Source of the DNA: Cryptomeria japonica
Lineage: Eukaryota; Streptophyta; Pinopsida; Cupressales; Cupressaceae
NCBI RefSeq assembly: GCF_030272615.1
Contig: NC_081406.1
Span: 168,162,361-168,226,360, forward strand
Length of the DNA stretch: 64,000 nt
Direction of reading: 5' to 3'
The translations under genes and the position numbers were made by a program. The number at the start of each line of letters is the position of its first letter. Position 1 is the first letter of the stretch. Below, piece after piece: positions 24,700-36,163 of this stretch. Below the pieces are notes generated by a model, which saw nothing but the letters and a program-made list of their open reading frames with translations, was not told where the DNA came from and searched no databases.

Positions 24700-25975
24700 C
24701 TACAATTTATCTATGAAATAGCCAACTTCATACAAAGAAGAACTTCAAGACTTGGACAACATAACAAGGATTTGAATCCTTCTACTCTTCAGGCTCTGCA
24801 AAACCTAGGTGGGTGTACCTTTGATGCATTGACTCAGACCCATTACGCACATATGGCAACATCAACAAAAAGCAGATGAATCTCAAAAGGCTTAACAACT
24901 AGGAGGTTACTGCAGATGGGCTAGATCTACATTGACATCTCAACTAAGTTGAAGCATGAGATAGGTGGAACAAACTAAAACTACAAACATAAAAGTAAAT
25001 GGATATTTGATTTCTAAAAATATCTCTGAGAATCTTGAGAATCTGCAAGACCGGTGCCTTATCCAAGGGGAACAGAGTCATACATCCAACTGTAAATGAG
25101 AACTTCTACTGCAATTCCATCTTCATATTGAAATATTCCTACATAAATGCATTACTCAGCTCATTCATAAAATCATCACATCTTGAAAATATATTCCATT
25201 ATTTATAATTGATTACAGAATTTAAATTCTTCTTTGAAGAATACCTGCAAACAATCACAACAATCTCCTTGAGATGACAAATTCCAGCCTCCTTGAGGAT
25301 TTAATTTGTAACAAAGAAATATATATCTAGATACAATCTTGTGTGAATTTATGCATGCCTTACATACATATAAACCTGAAACTAGAAACACCTACAGCAA
25401 GAAGATATACTCAATTACTTGAAAGAAGACATTAGACTATACAAACTCTGGAAGAAAAACTCAGAGTTGGAAACACAGAATATGGAGCTTTGCTCACAAA
25501 AATTCTGGAACCCCTACAAAATGAGAAGACCTCCGAACAAGAAGGAAGAGAGAAGAATTTTGGATTTCATCTCTAACAATGGCAACTGCCAAATCTTCTA
25601 CATTTATGGCTCACACACTTGGCCTGCAGAAAATCTTCTCTTTCTGACAAGCTCAAAAAGTTTCTGAAATCCCAAGTAAACTTCCCTCAAGATATTTGGT
25701 GTGTGCTACAACTAACTACAAAAATAGACTTCTCGTTCCCTCGTTCCGAGAGCTTTCCAACGATATATAATACTTGTATATTTGGGTAAAACTAACCCCT
25801 CAACCCTTAACCTCTCAGATGCAGCCAAGCACAACCAGCCATTTAAATTTTTGAATTTTCTGCACTATATTCTGAAACTATATCATTTAACTTTGACTTT
25901 TGCCTTGATCCTCCTTCTGTGCTTTGCCACATGGCACCCCTTGATTGGCTCTGGAGTCCCTATCCTACCACCTTA
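24700..25975. other. Spacer, no gene recognised
   Basis: AT-rich sequence without a recognisable domain on either strand. Short frames at 25419-25667 and 25203-25391 give no familiar motif. Confidence 0.5.
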
Positions 25976-26990
25976 GCACGATCGGACTCACCATCGGAAT
26001 GAAGCTCTTCTTTGTCATTGGGTTGCGATGGATATTCTAACGAGCAGTTTCCCATCGCGACCTAGCAACCCCCGTTGGATCTTCTTCGGATCTGCTCACT
26101 CGCGAGGTCTCTAGTTTTTTTGGGGTTAGCATTTTATGCTAGCGAGATGGAGACTGCTAATGAAATTGCTTTGGTTGCGAGGTCTCGAGTTGGTTTTTTC
26201 CACTCACCCCTTTTGTCAGGCCCACCACATGTCGGCCTCTGGTTCACCTTTGGATCCAACTGGGCACCACCTTAACTACCATGTCACCTTAGGTCGGACC
26301 TTCTACTGGACCTGGGCCCTCCTTGTCGCCAAGTCGCGATGGATATTCATCGAGCGGTTTCCCATCGCGGTGTAGCGATGACCATTGATCTTCCTTGGAT
26401 CACCGACTGATCACCTCCAACCTGCTCAGCCTTTAACTCACCTTAGTTGCTTCACTGTCGAGTCCCACCATTTGGTCGCCATGTCGCAAGGGTTAACATT
26501 TCGGGCACTTCACAATCACGGTACAGCGACAGCCATTGATAGTCCTGGAATTTTACTTGGGCGCCACTTGTCCGCCACCTCGCCTTGAGACGGACCCACC
26601 ATTTTACCTTAGGCCTTCTTTGTCGCCAGCCTATCCCAAAATTTGGACACCTTGAGATGCACACGCGTGAGGTCCACTGGGCCACGAGCGACCTCTTTCC
26701 AAAAGCCCTTAAACTTTGACACTATCGAAGTGTGCGTCTTTGTATTTAAATACAAAATATTTCCTTCCCACAACCAATGTGGGATAAATGTTTATGCCTG
26801 GCGACATTTACTTGGAATTTTCTCTAGCCTTTTAAAATCCTCTTCATTGCACGCAGGGGAGAATGCCAGCAAGGGCCACAAAGATTTGGTTTTACACCTC
26901 ACAATCACATTTGCTTGGCATTTTTTATTGTCTTCCTTTTAACTCATGCAGGGGAGGATTGCTAGCTTCATTTTTCATGCCCTCAAACCA
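25976..26990. repeat. GC-richer patch with ~311 bp-spaced repeats, probably old LTR
   Basis: The base composition rises sharply compared with both sides and CG dinucleotides are frequent. A hairpin-like unit GCGATGGATATTC ... TTTCCCATCGCG occurs at 26025-26059 and again at 26336-26369, followed in both by a TTGGATC or TTGATC segment. A degenerate third trace lies near 26511. The following CCAATGTGGGAT near 26782 is a motif often seen in plant retroelement LTRs. No coding domain is present. Confidence 0.45.
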
Positions 26991-27849
26991 GGCGATTCAA
27001 GTTGATTCATCGAGTGCCACTTGAAAGTGCAGAGAAGAATTTTAAAATGGGCCTCTCAAATTGACAAAATTTTATGAGTCCCAACATGCCATACAATAGT
27101 TCATTCTTTAGCTCCTTAGATTTACATTTTATAAAGATGAAATCATTCGGCGGGACATAAATACTTACTTGTTGATGGTATGTCCAATATCACCATTGCT
27201 CAATCTTGTTGATCGACTATTTGCTACCACTCCATTTTGCAAATAAACCGTTGTAGCTTTCCCAGTAGGCATTCATGATTTTATTGTGAATCACAAAAGT
27301 ATCTCCTCTTTTTGTTCCTTATGATTACCTGTGGATTTTGTTGAATTGGTTCTTTGTGGAGCCAACTTTAGATCTATCTGATTGTTATTTTTCTTGTGGA
27401 TAGGAGCCTTGTTAGGGTTAAAAATTTTATGCTTGTTGTGTTTCTTAGAAGGTCTAGCACCAGGTTGCTTGGTGGACATGGCATTAAGGCCAGGATGTCT
27501 GTAGAAATTCCCATTGTTGCCTTTCCAACCCTTTCTAGACCAAACCAAATTGTTAAATCTAGACTGCAATGGGAAGTGTTGAGATAGTTTCTCTGCTCGC
27601 CTTGTTTTCTTGGATTTAACAATTTTCCATTCATTATTTTTATTCTAATTATGAGATTGCTAGCATTTATCTACCCACTCGCCATTGGAAAATACCCACT
27701 AAGGACTGTAATTATCTATATTCTACCTTGAATCGAGCTGCCCACCGTTGAACCTACGTTGACACATTTATGTTGTTCTACTCGAATTCGGTCGCATCAT
27801 TTATTTGATAATCACAATAAATATCAAGATACAAGTTTTTTCGTATTTT
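26991..27849. other. Spacer with one basic, unrecognised minus-strand frame
   Basis: No domain was recognised. On the minus strand 27291-27569 gives a 92-residue basic, asparagine- and lysine-rich frame (GNFYRHPGLNAMSTKQPGA). It could be a piece of a retroelement nucleic-acid-binding region, but there is no motif to prove it and it has no clear neighbours. Confidence 0.35.
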
Positions 27850-28190
27850 CACATGTAGTTACAAATAATTTCGAATGCAAATAAAACTACACAATTGATC
27901 TCTCATTTTAAGTTATGTCACTATGCATGAACAAGTACTTAGAAGTCTACAACAAACTTTTAATTCTAGTGGAATGTTGCAAAATGATCTAAACATGTGA
28001 GTTCACATCACCTTTCCACCCCTCTATGAATTTTACAAAGCTATCAAAAAATTGTTCACAACACTAAGATTAGTGGACAAGGTAAAATATTAGATTGAGG
28101 TACACACAGAATTGCCATATCAACAACAAACTATGAAACATACCCACATAGTGAGTTGTTAGTATAGAAAGTAAATGCAAATCTACTACA
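27850..28190. repeat. Dispersed direct repeat, copy 1
   Basis: About 340 bp aligns in the same orientation with 32380-32722. Shared anchors include CATGTGAGTTCACAT (27994 and 32529 regions), ACAAAGCT, GAATTACC/GAATTGCC and AGTAAATG. The copies differ at many sites, so the duplication or transposition is old. No coding frame is conserved. Confidence 0.65.
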
Positions 28191-28410
28191 TTATCAAATT
28201 TATTACTACTCAATTTAGTAACACATAAACCATTTTCTTAATAAATGTGATCAATTAAAAATTGAAAAACTATAACCACATAGTGATTAGTTAGTATAGA
28301 AAGTAAATGCAAATTCACTACTTTATCAAATTTCTTATTACTCAATTTAGCAACACATAAACCCTTTTCATAATAAATGTGACCAATGAAAACTAAAAAA
28401 TTGGTGCATC
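28145..28410. repeat. 132-bp tandem duplication
   Basis: The segment starting CACATAGTGAG at 28145 is repeated from 28277 (CACATAGTGAT). Both contain TAGTATAGAAAGTAAATGCA, TATCAAATTT and ACACATAAACC in the same order. The two units differ by scattered substitutions and small indels. Confidence 0.8.
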
Positions 28411-28604
28411 CAATACTAATATCTCTTTCCCTTCTTTGATCTAGCACTAATTATGATGACAAGACAAGAATACCACATTTCATAAGCTCATAATAGAAAA
28501 TCATCATTCCCTAAATGAGTCATCGCATCCATAAGTAATAGAAGCATACAGAATTCATAAGTTGACAAGGGGCACAATGCATCATGTTCCTACCAATAGT
28601 GCAG

Positions 28605-28735
28605 TTAGTTTAGAGTAGATAAAAGCATAGATGGAGATAGAGGGAGAGAGGAAGAGGGAGAGAAATAGTAGACATGGAGATAAAAATAGAGAGATAGAGA
28701 TAGAAAGATAGACAAATAGAGAGGGTAGAAAGTAG
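28605..28735. repeat. Purine-rich (GA/GATA) low-complexity tract
   Basis: The plus strand is almost entirely A and G with interspersed GATA units (for example GAGATAGAGGGAGAGAGGAAG). Leucine- and serine-rich minus-strand frames at 28582-28793 are artefacts of it. Confidence 0.9.
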
Positions 28736-28739
28736 AAAA

Positions 28740-29699
28740 CAAAAAAACATTTGATATGAAGTCTATTTTGATCATGAAATATTCGCAATTCAATTGCTCA
28801 AAGATTGTGAATTTTTTTTTAATTGCTCTTATGCTAAGATAAAATTAAGTTGTACTTATGTCATATTGAAGTAATGAACTTGTAAGGGTTGTGGTTTCAA
28901 GTTTAAAGTTTGCAAACTTAACTCTTTATTTTTAGATTACACAAATGAGATATCATGAAGATGAAGATAGCTATCATTATATTTATATTCATTTATTGTG
29001 TTTTAACTATTTTGTAATGTCATACGATAATGGCTCTTAAGTCTACTATATAACTATTTTTCTATAATACATGTTTATATTATATTGTCATACTATTATG
29101 GTCTTTAAACTATTTTGTTGCCATCCGATTTTCACTCATTAAATATTAGATTGATAGAGAGTTATCATGCTATAATTTACTCTTGACTTAACATATAATA
29201 TTATTTTTGTTGTTATTTAATACTTTGATACAATATTTAAAAAATTATAGTTATATAAACAAAAATTATTTAATTATATTTGTAAAAGTTCCAAATTTGG
29301 AAAATAAAGAAATTAATTGAAGAGAATGGCATCAACATTAACACCAATTAGAACAAATTAGGTATTTACAAAAATATTGTTTGATCCTACTATTATATAT
29401 TTCTAGGTGTAATAAAGATAAGTACATGTGACATGCTTAATCATAATAATTTCCTTTATTAGTTTTAGTTTTTTTTTTTAACTTAATTGAATTAAAAGGG
29501 TGTGTCCCTACATAATTATGCTTGTAAATAAGAAAGAGAGAACATGTTCATGACAACACTAAAGGTTCAAAGTTGCACTTTTCAAATCAAAGCTACACTG
29601 GAAGGGTTTCAAGCCACAAATGTAGCCTTGTTCCAAGTCTTGTGCATTATTTTAGATTTCATGGTTCACATTCATCTAAACTATTTATTTCCAGGTACA
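28740..29699. other. AT-rich spacer
   Basis: No gene, RNA or element boundary is visible in this stretch. Confidence 0.5.
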
Positions 29700-30118
29700 A
29701 CATGGGTAGAGAGAGATGCATAGATAATGAGATAGAGATAGGGGAAGAGATTAGAGATGAAGTGTGGAGGGGTGGAGAGATATAGATATATGGATCTAGG
29801 AAGAGCGAGAGGGAGAGAGAGTGACAAAGTGATAGATAGAGGGCGTCATTCTAGAGAAAGAGTGGGAGAGAGGAAGATGAAGGTATAGAGGAAGATGGAG
29901 AGGAATAGATAGAAGAAATAAAGAGGGAGTGATATATATTGTGAAGATAGGGAGAGATAAAGGAGGTGATATATATAGAGAAAGGGGGGAGTTGAAGAGA
30001 TAGATAAAAATATAGAAAGTCATATAAAAAAAGACAATGAGAGGGATATATAGATAGAGAGGGAGCTTGTGAAAGATGAGAAGAAAGAGATAGAGGGGGC
30101 AAGAGTGAGAGATAAAGG
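29700..30118. repeat. Second long purine-rich GA/GATA tract
   Basis: About 400 bp is strongly biased to A and G on the plus strand, with GAGA, GATAGA and GGGAGAGA units. It is longer and less regular than the tract at 28605. The proline/leucine/serine-rich minus-strand frames at 29796-30102 are composition artefacts. Confidence 0.88.
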
Positions 30119-30165
30119 CAGTGATATTATACTATGAAATATTTAAATATAACATATTTTGTATT

Positions 30166-30952
30166 TGTGTATGGTGAAAATGGATAACAATAATAACAAT
30201 ATTGAAAGGCTAAATGAATTCAACCACCAAACCCTAGCCTAACAAGAACAAAGATCCACCATAACATATGAAGATTACCTAAGACAATGCAAATCAAATG
30301 AAATCACAAAGATTATACCATCACATGTCCAATAGGGTTTTGATCTCCATTCTTCCTATCTCCATTGATCTTGCTTGATATATTTGCTCTCAGATTTTTA
30401 TATGCACAAGAGCTCAACAAAGAACGGAATGTGGTTGCAAGTAGGATCGTAGTGTAGTCAAGTCCTCCAAATTGTCGATTAGGTCATTAGAATGCTTGAT
30501 TAGGGTTGATAATGAAGGAAGCATCTCCTTATATAGAAGACACAATATGAAATGGAGGGATAAGATTAAGAGGTGTAAAAAGAGGTCGGCTATGATTAGA
30601 GGGTAGGTAGAAGAAATAGTAAAATAATGAAAGGGGTAGGTAGTGTATGAATTAAGAGATGAATGACATGTGTCATGTGTAGAAAAGGCTAATGAATTAA
30701 TTAAATAAATAAAGATTTATTTAATTAATAGAAGAAGTGGGATAATTAAATAAATAAGATATTTATTTAATTTAGGAAAAGGATAATTTAAATAAATAAA
30801 TGTATTTATTTAAATGAGAAATAAGGCTAGAAGAGGATAAATGAATTAATTAAATAAATAAGGATTTATTTAATTAATAGAAGAATTAGGCTTAAATAAT
30901 TAAATAAATAAAATATTTATTTAATTAGACATGACAATTTTGGGTGTCTACA
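30166..30952 (-). mobile_element. Solo LTR, 787 bp, with GTATT target-site duplications
   Basis: On the minus strand the LTR starts TGTAGACACCCA and ends CACCATACACA, so the plus-strand edges are TGTGTATGGTG (30166) and GGGTGTCTACA (30952). The 5 bp on each side are GTATT (30161-30165 and 30953-30957), a perfect target-site duplication. No internal domain is present, so it is a solo LTR left by recombination between two LTRs. A minus-strand TATA-like TATATAAG lies at 30528-30535. The 5' third (minus orientation) contains five AT-rich palindromes. The terminus differs from the TGTTGG/TGTTAG copia LTRs here, so it is another family. Confidence 0.88.
30696..30926. repeat. Cluster of five AT-rich palindromes inside the solo LTR
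   Basis: Perfect inverted repeats lie at 30696-30729 (15-bp arms, 4-bp loop), 30744-30772 (12-bp arms, 5-bp loop), 30786-30815 (13-bp arms, 4-bp loop), 30845-30878 (15-bp arms, 4-bp loop) and 30898-30926 (12-bp arms, 5-bp loop). All arms are variants of ATTAATTAAATAAAT. They are separated by GA-rich or GG-containing spacers. Confidence 0.93.
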
Positions 30953-30957
30953 GTATT

Positions 30958-32379
30958 ATGTTCAAACTATAATCATTTATAAATGTAATTTGTGTTTCAT
31001 CTTTAATATCATAGGTTGTGAAATTATCATGTTTTTAATTTAAAAGATAATTAAAGTTGATTTAAAAGAAATAGATATGTTGGAGGAAAAACTTAAAATA
31101 AAAATATTAATAATGAATATTTTTTATGTTATTTTAATTAATAAATTTTTTTATAAATATGTGAAAGGGGATCCATTAGAATGGACAGTGTAATAATGAG
31201 AGTATGTATATGAATGAGTATGATAAATTAGCACATAGGTGAATATATAGGGATGTGTAATCATATAGATGAGGGTGAGGATTAAGTACATAACAACATG
31301 TAACAACTAGGTGGGTAGCATAACAAATTTAAATACCAAACATAACAAATACCTTCACATATGCATACAAAATTAACTCTCAATAATTATTATAAAAGAA
31401 AAAGATCAACAATTTTGAATTTTAATCAATCATAAATTATTCAAAATTCAATCAAAATATCACAAAATTATCCAAAAAATATAAATTTTAAGATCTAAAA
31501 ATCAGTATATAAAAAATATAAATTAATAATAAAATAAATATAAATAAAACTAATATAATATCAAATATGCATAAATAAAATAAATTAAAATTAATAAATA
31601 TATACCTTTCATCGAGACATAACTACATTCAATTATGCTATTAAAATAAATCTAAAATAAATACTATTACAAAATTATTTAAACAAATTTAAGGAATATC
31701 ACTATGTGGTAAGTGTTAATAAAAATCTGTCTTGCACACGCATAGAAGATAAAATTGTTTGACTAGGGAAAGGTAGAAATAACAATTATATAAAATAAAA
31801 ACATCACTTCCCTACTAGCCAAGTTTAATGACAATTGAAGATTCTCGTGGCTTTGAAAATTAATTGTGGTGTTGGCAACGAGAATTTGGAGGTCACCTCA
31901 GCATCTTTGATAATATTGCAACACTTTGTTTCTATTATTTTAATTCGTCAGGATTGTCAAGTCTATTGCTGTGAATCAAAACGCTCTATTTTTGTTATAT
32001 GAAATTGTCTATCGTCATAAAATTAAAATTGTCTAACGTCGATACACCTCGTAATCAATTCTAGAGCCTCCTCTGCCTCACACGTTTCCATGCACAATAC
32101 TTTTTTTTGAACGATGTGAAGGTGCAAGGCTTAATCAAAATGTTTTAGCCAATCACATGATCAATAAATCATTTTTTAAATAATTTTTGTTAAAAAATTT
32201 GCACGTTAACTTTTGTAAAGAAATTTTTTTATTCTAGTTTGAAAATTTCTAAAAATTGATTGGCTAACTAGAACAATGATTAATAACTATTTAATCTATT
32301 TTAAAACGAGATGAATGCAATAGTATCCTTGGCAGGAACTAATAATCATAATATGGACTAACTCTCAAACCCAAAAAAG
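30958..32379. other. AT-rich spacer
   Basis: No gene is visible. Very AT-rich, especially 31060-31700. Confidence 0.5.
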
Positions 32380-32722
32380 TGTTTGCACATATATTTGTGA
32401 ATAATTTCTAATGAAAATAAAATTTTACAATTGATATTTGCATTCTTAGTTCCATTGATGTGCATGAACACGTATTTGAATAGTCTACAAGGAGTTTTTG
32501 ATTCTCGAGGAATGGTGCACGATGATTTGACATGTGAGTTCACATAACCTACCAACCCTTTGAACGGATTCCACAAAGCTTTCAAAAAGATGTTCCCAAT
32601 ATTAATAGTGTGGATATGAACATAAAAATCTAGATTGATGCACACAAAGAATTACCAAGTCAATATTAAAATATGAAATCTACTCACATAATGACCAACT
32701 AGCATAAAAAGTAAATGTGGCT
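32380..32722. repeat. Dispersed direct repeat, copy 2
   Basis: It aligns with 27850-28190. The homology seems to continue on the other side of the LINE insertion at about 33506-33545, where TTTTTTTATTACTCTAG resembles TTTCTTATTACTCAATTTAG of the first locus, so the LINE inserted into this repeat. Confidence 0.62.
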
Positions 32723-33505
32723 ATTTTTTTTTTATTAAAGTAATGCAGAAAAAGAATTACAAGAATTGATAGTTAAAACAATGTCAAGAAGGAACAAAGA
32801 CTAAGACATGATCATACAAACAATAGAAGACAACAAAGACCAGCTGAATAGCGCCTAACAACAACATCTTGATGCTATCATAGTAGCAATACAAACAATA
32901 ACCAACTGGAACAAGCTAAACAATACCATGCAATAGCCTTACATAAGAAACAACTTTATAAGAGGACAACCGGCCATAGCACAGCTAGGAGAAAATCAAA
33001 TAGCTGAGATGCTAATCCAAAATGAAAGACCTTAGACCTTGAGCAATACAGAGCATCCTTTTCTCGAGAAGTAGGGCCACTTGGTGCTTGATCTTTTGAA
33101 TTTAGAATTCTAACTTTAAATTCTTCCTGGAGGCCTCCTGAAGATGAGAGAAAAGAAATGTTAGACAATAAAAATGTCAGGGAAAAACTTTACAAGTGCA
33201 AAATCCTAATGATCATGATGATTATTAAATACTGCTATGCATCGGATTCTCCATAAGTGTAGTAATATAACATGTTACATTCCATCAACAATAACATTAT
33301 TATGAAGCCCGACCCCAAGAAAGGCCTCTTTCCAAATGAGTTTATGTTCAAAAATGGCTGGTAAATCTTGAAAGATAGAATTCCAAAGATTCTTAACAAA
33401 TTGACAACCCAAGAAAATGTTCTTTATATCTTCCTATCTATGGAAAAAGGGATAATTAATGGGTTGGACAACAATACACCTCAACCTACTCCCAATGGGA
33501 AACTA
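32723..33505 (-). mobile_element. 5'-truncated LINE, zinc-finger fragment to poly(A)
   Basis: On the minus strand the right part (about 33305-33480) reads IFLGCQFVKNLWNSIF and LIWKEAFLG, the end of the zf-RVT region of a plant LINE ORF2. It continues leftwards through an untranslated region with TAATAAA and ends in a run of adenines, seen as TTTTTTTTT at 32730-32738 on the plus strand. AATGTG occurs next to both ends (32718-32723 and about 33509-33514), a possible short target-site duplication. It is a typical dead-on-arrival LINE copy. Confidence 0.72.
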
Positions 33506-33619
33506 ATGTGACTCTATTGCATTATCAATTTTTTTATTACTCTAGTCACCAATGCAAATCCACATTTTATGTTTCATTTTAAAATCCACATTTTACATTT
33601 CATTTGTTGATCATTATAG

Positions 33620-34876
33620 CAAAAGGATATGAATATATTTTCTAAAGAGTAAACATGAAGTTTTCAATCCTTTTAAATAATTTAAAGTAATGGTTCAGTT
33701 GTAGAAAAGAAAGAAAATAAAATGTTAAGAGGACAAATGATTATGGTGAATTTTCCTCTAATGATTTTGATAGATTTTGTAAAGATCATGGCATTCATAG
33801 ACATAAGACAAGTCTATATTCTCTATCGTAGAATGGAGTTATCGAAAGAATGAATAGGGCAATAATGGAGACGGCTAGGAGTATGTTGAGTGGTGTTGGT
33901 CTAGAAAAAAAAAATTAGGTTGAAGTTGTTGTCATTGCTTGCTATTTGGTTAACTATTCTCCTACATCAACTCTTGTTGATAAAATACCTATGGAGGCAT
34001 GGTCTAGTCCTAAGCCTTTATTGAGACATCTTAGATTTTTTGTTGTGAGGTATATGCACATGTGTTGAAGGAGAAGCAAACAAAGTTGAAGAGAAAGGTT
34101 GTGAAATGTATCTTCATTGAATACAGTTATGGTGTGAAAGGATACAAGCTTTGGGACCCTATTGCATAGAAGGTGATACGTAGTAGAAGTGCTATTTTTA
34201 GATAATTAGCCCTTCTTCTGTTACATTGCAACTAAAACAAACTAAATAGGAAGATATCATTCAACTTCCCTTTATAACTTAGAAAGTTGAATCGAGAATC
34301 CTAGATAGACAACAACTTTAGGAGAGCTCGTCTAGCTTTGAATCTTTAGAAGAGAAGGAAAAACCTCTAACTCACCTTATTTGAAGGTCTACAAGACATA
34401 GATAACCACCTGAAAGGTATTCACTTGATGATTGGAGATGTATTTTTTCTTTGAATAATAACATAGATGAACCTAGATCCATAGAAGATGCATTAGATAT
34501 GAATGATGTAGTTCTATAAAATTACTATTGATGAAGAAATGACTTCTTCAAAAAAGAATGACACATTGGATCTTGTACTATTACCTGAATTACAAAAACA
34601 TGTTGGTTGCAAATGGTGTTCAAGGAACAGATTGGTTTAGATGGAAGCATTAAGAATTATAAAGAAAGGTTCGTTGTGAAAGGCTACTCTCATGTTGAGG
34701 GTGTTGATTATGGTGAGATATTTTCTACTATTACAAAAATGATATCCATTAGATTTATTTTTTCTATTGTTGTTTCTTATTATTTAGAGGTTGAACAAAT
34801 AGATGTAAAAAATGCTTTTGATAATGGTGATTTGGAGGAGGATATTATATATAAAGTGGTAAATGGGATTCACTAG
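33620..34876 (+). pseudogene. Decayed Ty1/copia pol, integrase and start of RT (element 4)
   Basis: Integrase residues are readable at 33720-33905: FCKDHGIHRHKT, then NGVIERMNRAIMETARSML with the catalytic glutamate. Many stops follow, then the RT begins at 34607-34876 with YKERFVVKGYSHVEGVDYGE and EQIDVKNAFDNGDLEED. The frame stops where an insertion interrupts it. The RT resumes at 36164. The family differs from elements 2 and 3 (VEGVDYGEIFS, GDHFLYIGLYVDDM). Confidence 0.85.
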
Positions 34877-36160
34877 TCTAATTATCCAAACTATGAATTA
34901 AAACCTTTTACATCAACAACACATTCAATAATGATTAATAGGTCCAACTACAAACCCTTGGGAAAGCTAGGCACAATGGATTGATTATTTTTACTTTTGA
35001 TTGATCTGATTTTTAGATATGATAAAATGATGAAATACAAGGATTAGGTCTAAAGATGTAAAATTTATAATAATTAGCATAAACAGGTAGTTATAGAATA
35101 GATATGCAAACTCTAAGAATAGATCTCAAAACAAGGATAAGAAAGGAACCCGTGTCTACAATTTGTGTCTGAAACTATTGGACTATATGAGTAGGATTTC
35201 TAGTCTTGAAGGTGTTTGATATCGATATTGAAAACATATTTAGGACCAGGATGTCCCTCAGATTATCTCCCTAAAATTCTATTGGAAAAGTGTCAAACTA
35301 TGTGGCTAAGCCACAATGTCTAGGGTTTTCTACCTCTTCAAAGTCTAGATCTCTTTGTCTCAATCAGTTTTCTCTAAACATGTATTTTTCCTCTATCAAA
35401 TTTGAATCCTACACACACAAGAGAGGTAAAATGGTGTTGGGTTGTATATGGGTTTGCCTCAGTCAAACCCTAAATTGGAATTAACCCTCCAACAATGATG
35501 ATAAAAAAAGAGAGCCTACCCTTGTAGGGTAGAGGCTAAATGTGAAGTAAAATATTGAATTGACAAGTTTATACCTCAATTTTGATGTTGTTGATGATGA
35601 TAAAATTCTCTTTGGATAGAACCCTCAAGGGTTGATGCAATAATATTACATGAGAAAACAAGATCAATCATAAAATCTCACTTGCATGAATATTGTTGTA
35701 ACTCATTGCTCCATAATGCTCAAATCTCAATAAATCTGCTCATATACTTGCTCTAGGAAGTGATTAGGATGTGTATGGATATGGATGCATGAAAATGAAT
35801 TAAGAAAGATGCTCTTATATAGGGTTCCCAAGATATTTCTTAAATTAGGCTGACCTCCAACAGTCATATTAAAATTTTGAGATTGGATAACAATTGGCGA
35901 GAATCAACACACCAATAGATCTAAAATTGGGCCCAATGACCATGACACCTAGCGCCCTAGTCCTCGTAGAAAGGGGTGGAATAGAGGTAGATGTGCACAA
36001 GTTCACAACATAAGATCTTATCACTAAATTGACGTATGACAATAGTTTGGCAGTACAAGGCCTATGAATAAATACACTAACACAAGGACCTAAAACAGAG
36101 TATGAAATTGTAATAGGGTTACAATTTACAACATTACAATATGACACAACTAGAACATTA
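34877..36160. mobile_element. Unclassified 1.28 kb insertion inside the element 4 RT
   Basis: The coding match of the RT stops at about 34876 (NGIH, probably for NGFT) and resumes at about 36164 with VKGKSN and LVCILKK, so the intervening DNA is inserted. No coding domain is seen. I could not find convincing terminal repeats or a target-site duplication. A minus-strand TATA-like CTATATAAGAG lies near 35814-35824, resembling the promoter arrangement of the solo LTR at 30166-30952, so an LTR-derived origin is possible. Confidence 0.55.
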
Positions 36161-36163
36161 CGT

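Noticed and set aside
29796-30102. Leucine/serine/proline-rich minus-strand frames (also 28582-28793)
   Set aside because: Translation of the purine-rich GA tracts; composition artefact.
30696-30926. Regularly spaced palindromes resembling a CRISPR array
   Set aside because: Plant nuclear context, AT-only arms, unequal short spacers, location inside an LTR with TSDs and no cas genes.
34877-36160. Reading the insert as a CACTA transposon because CACTA occurs at its left edge
   Set aside because: No matching TAGTG right terminus, no 3-bp duplication and no transposase.
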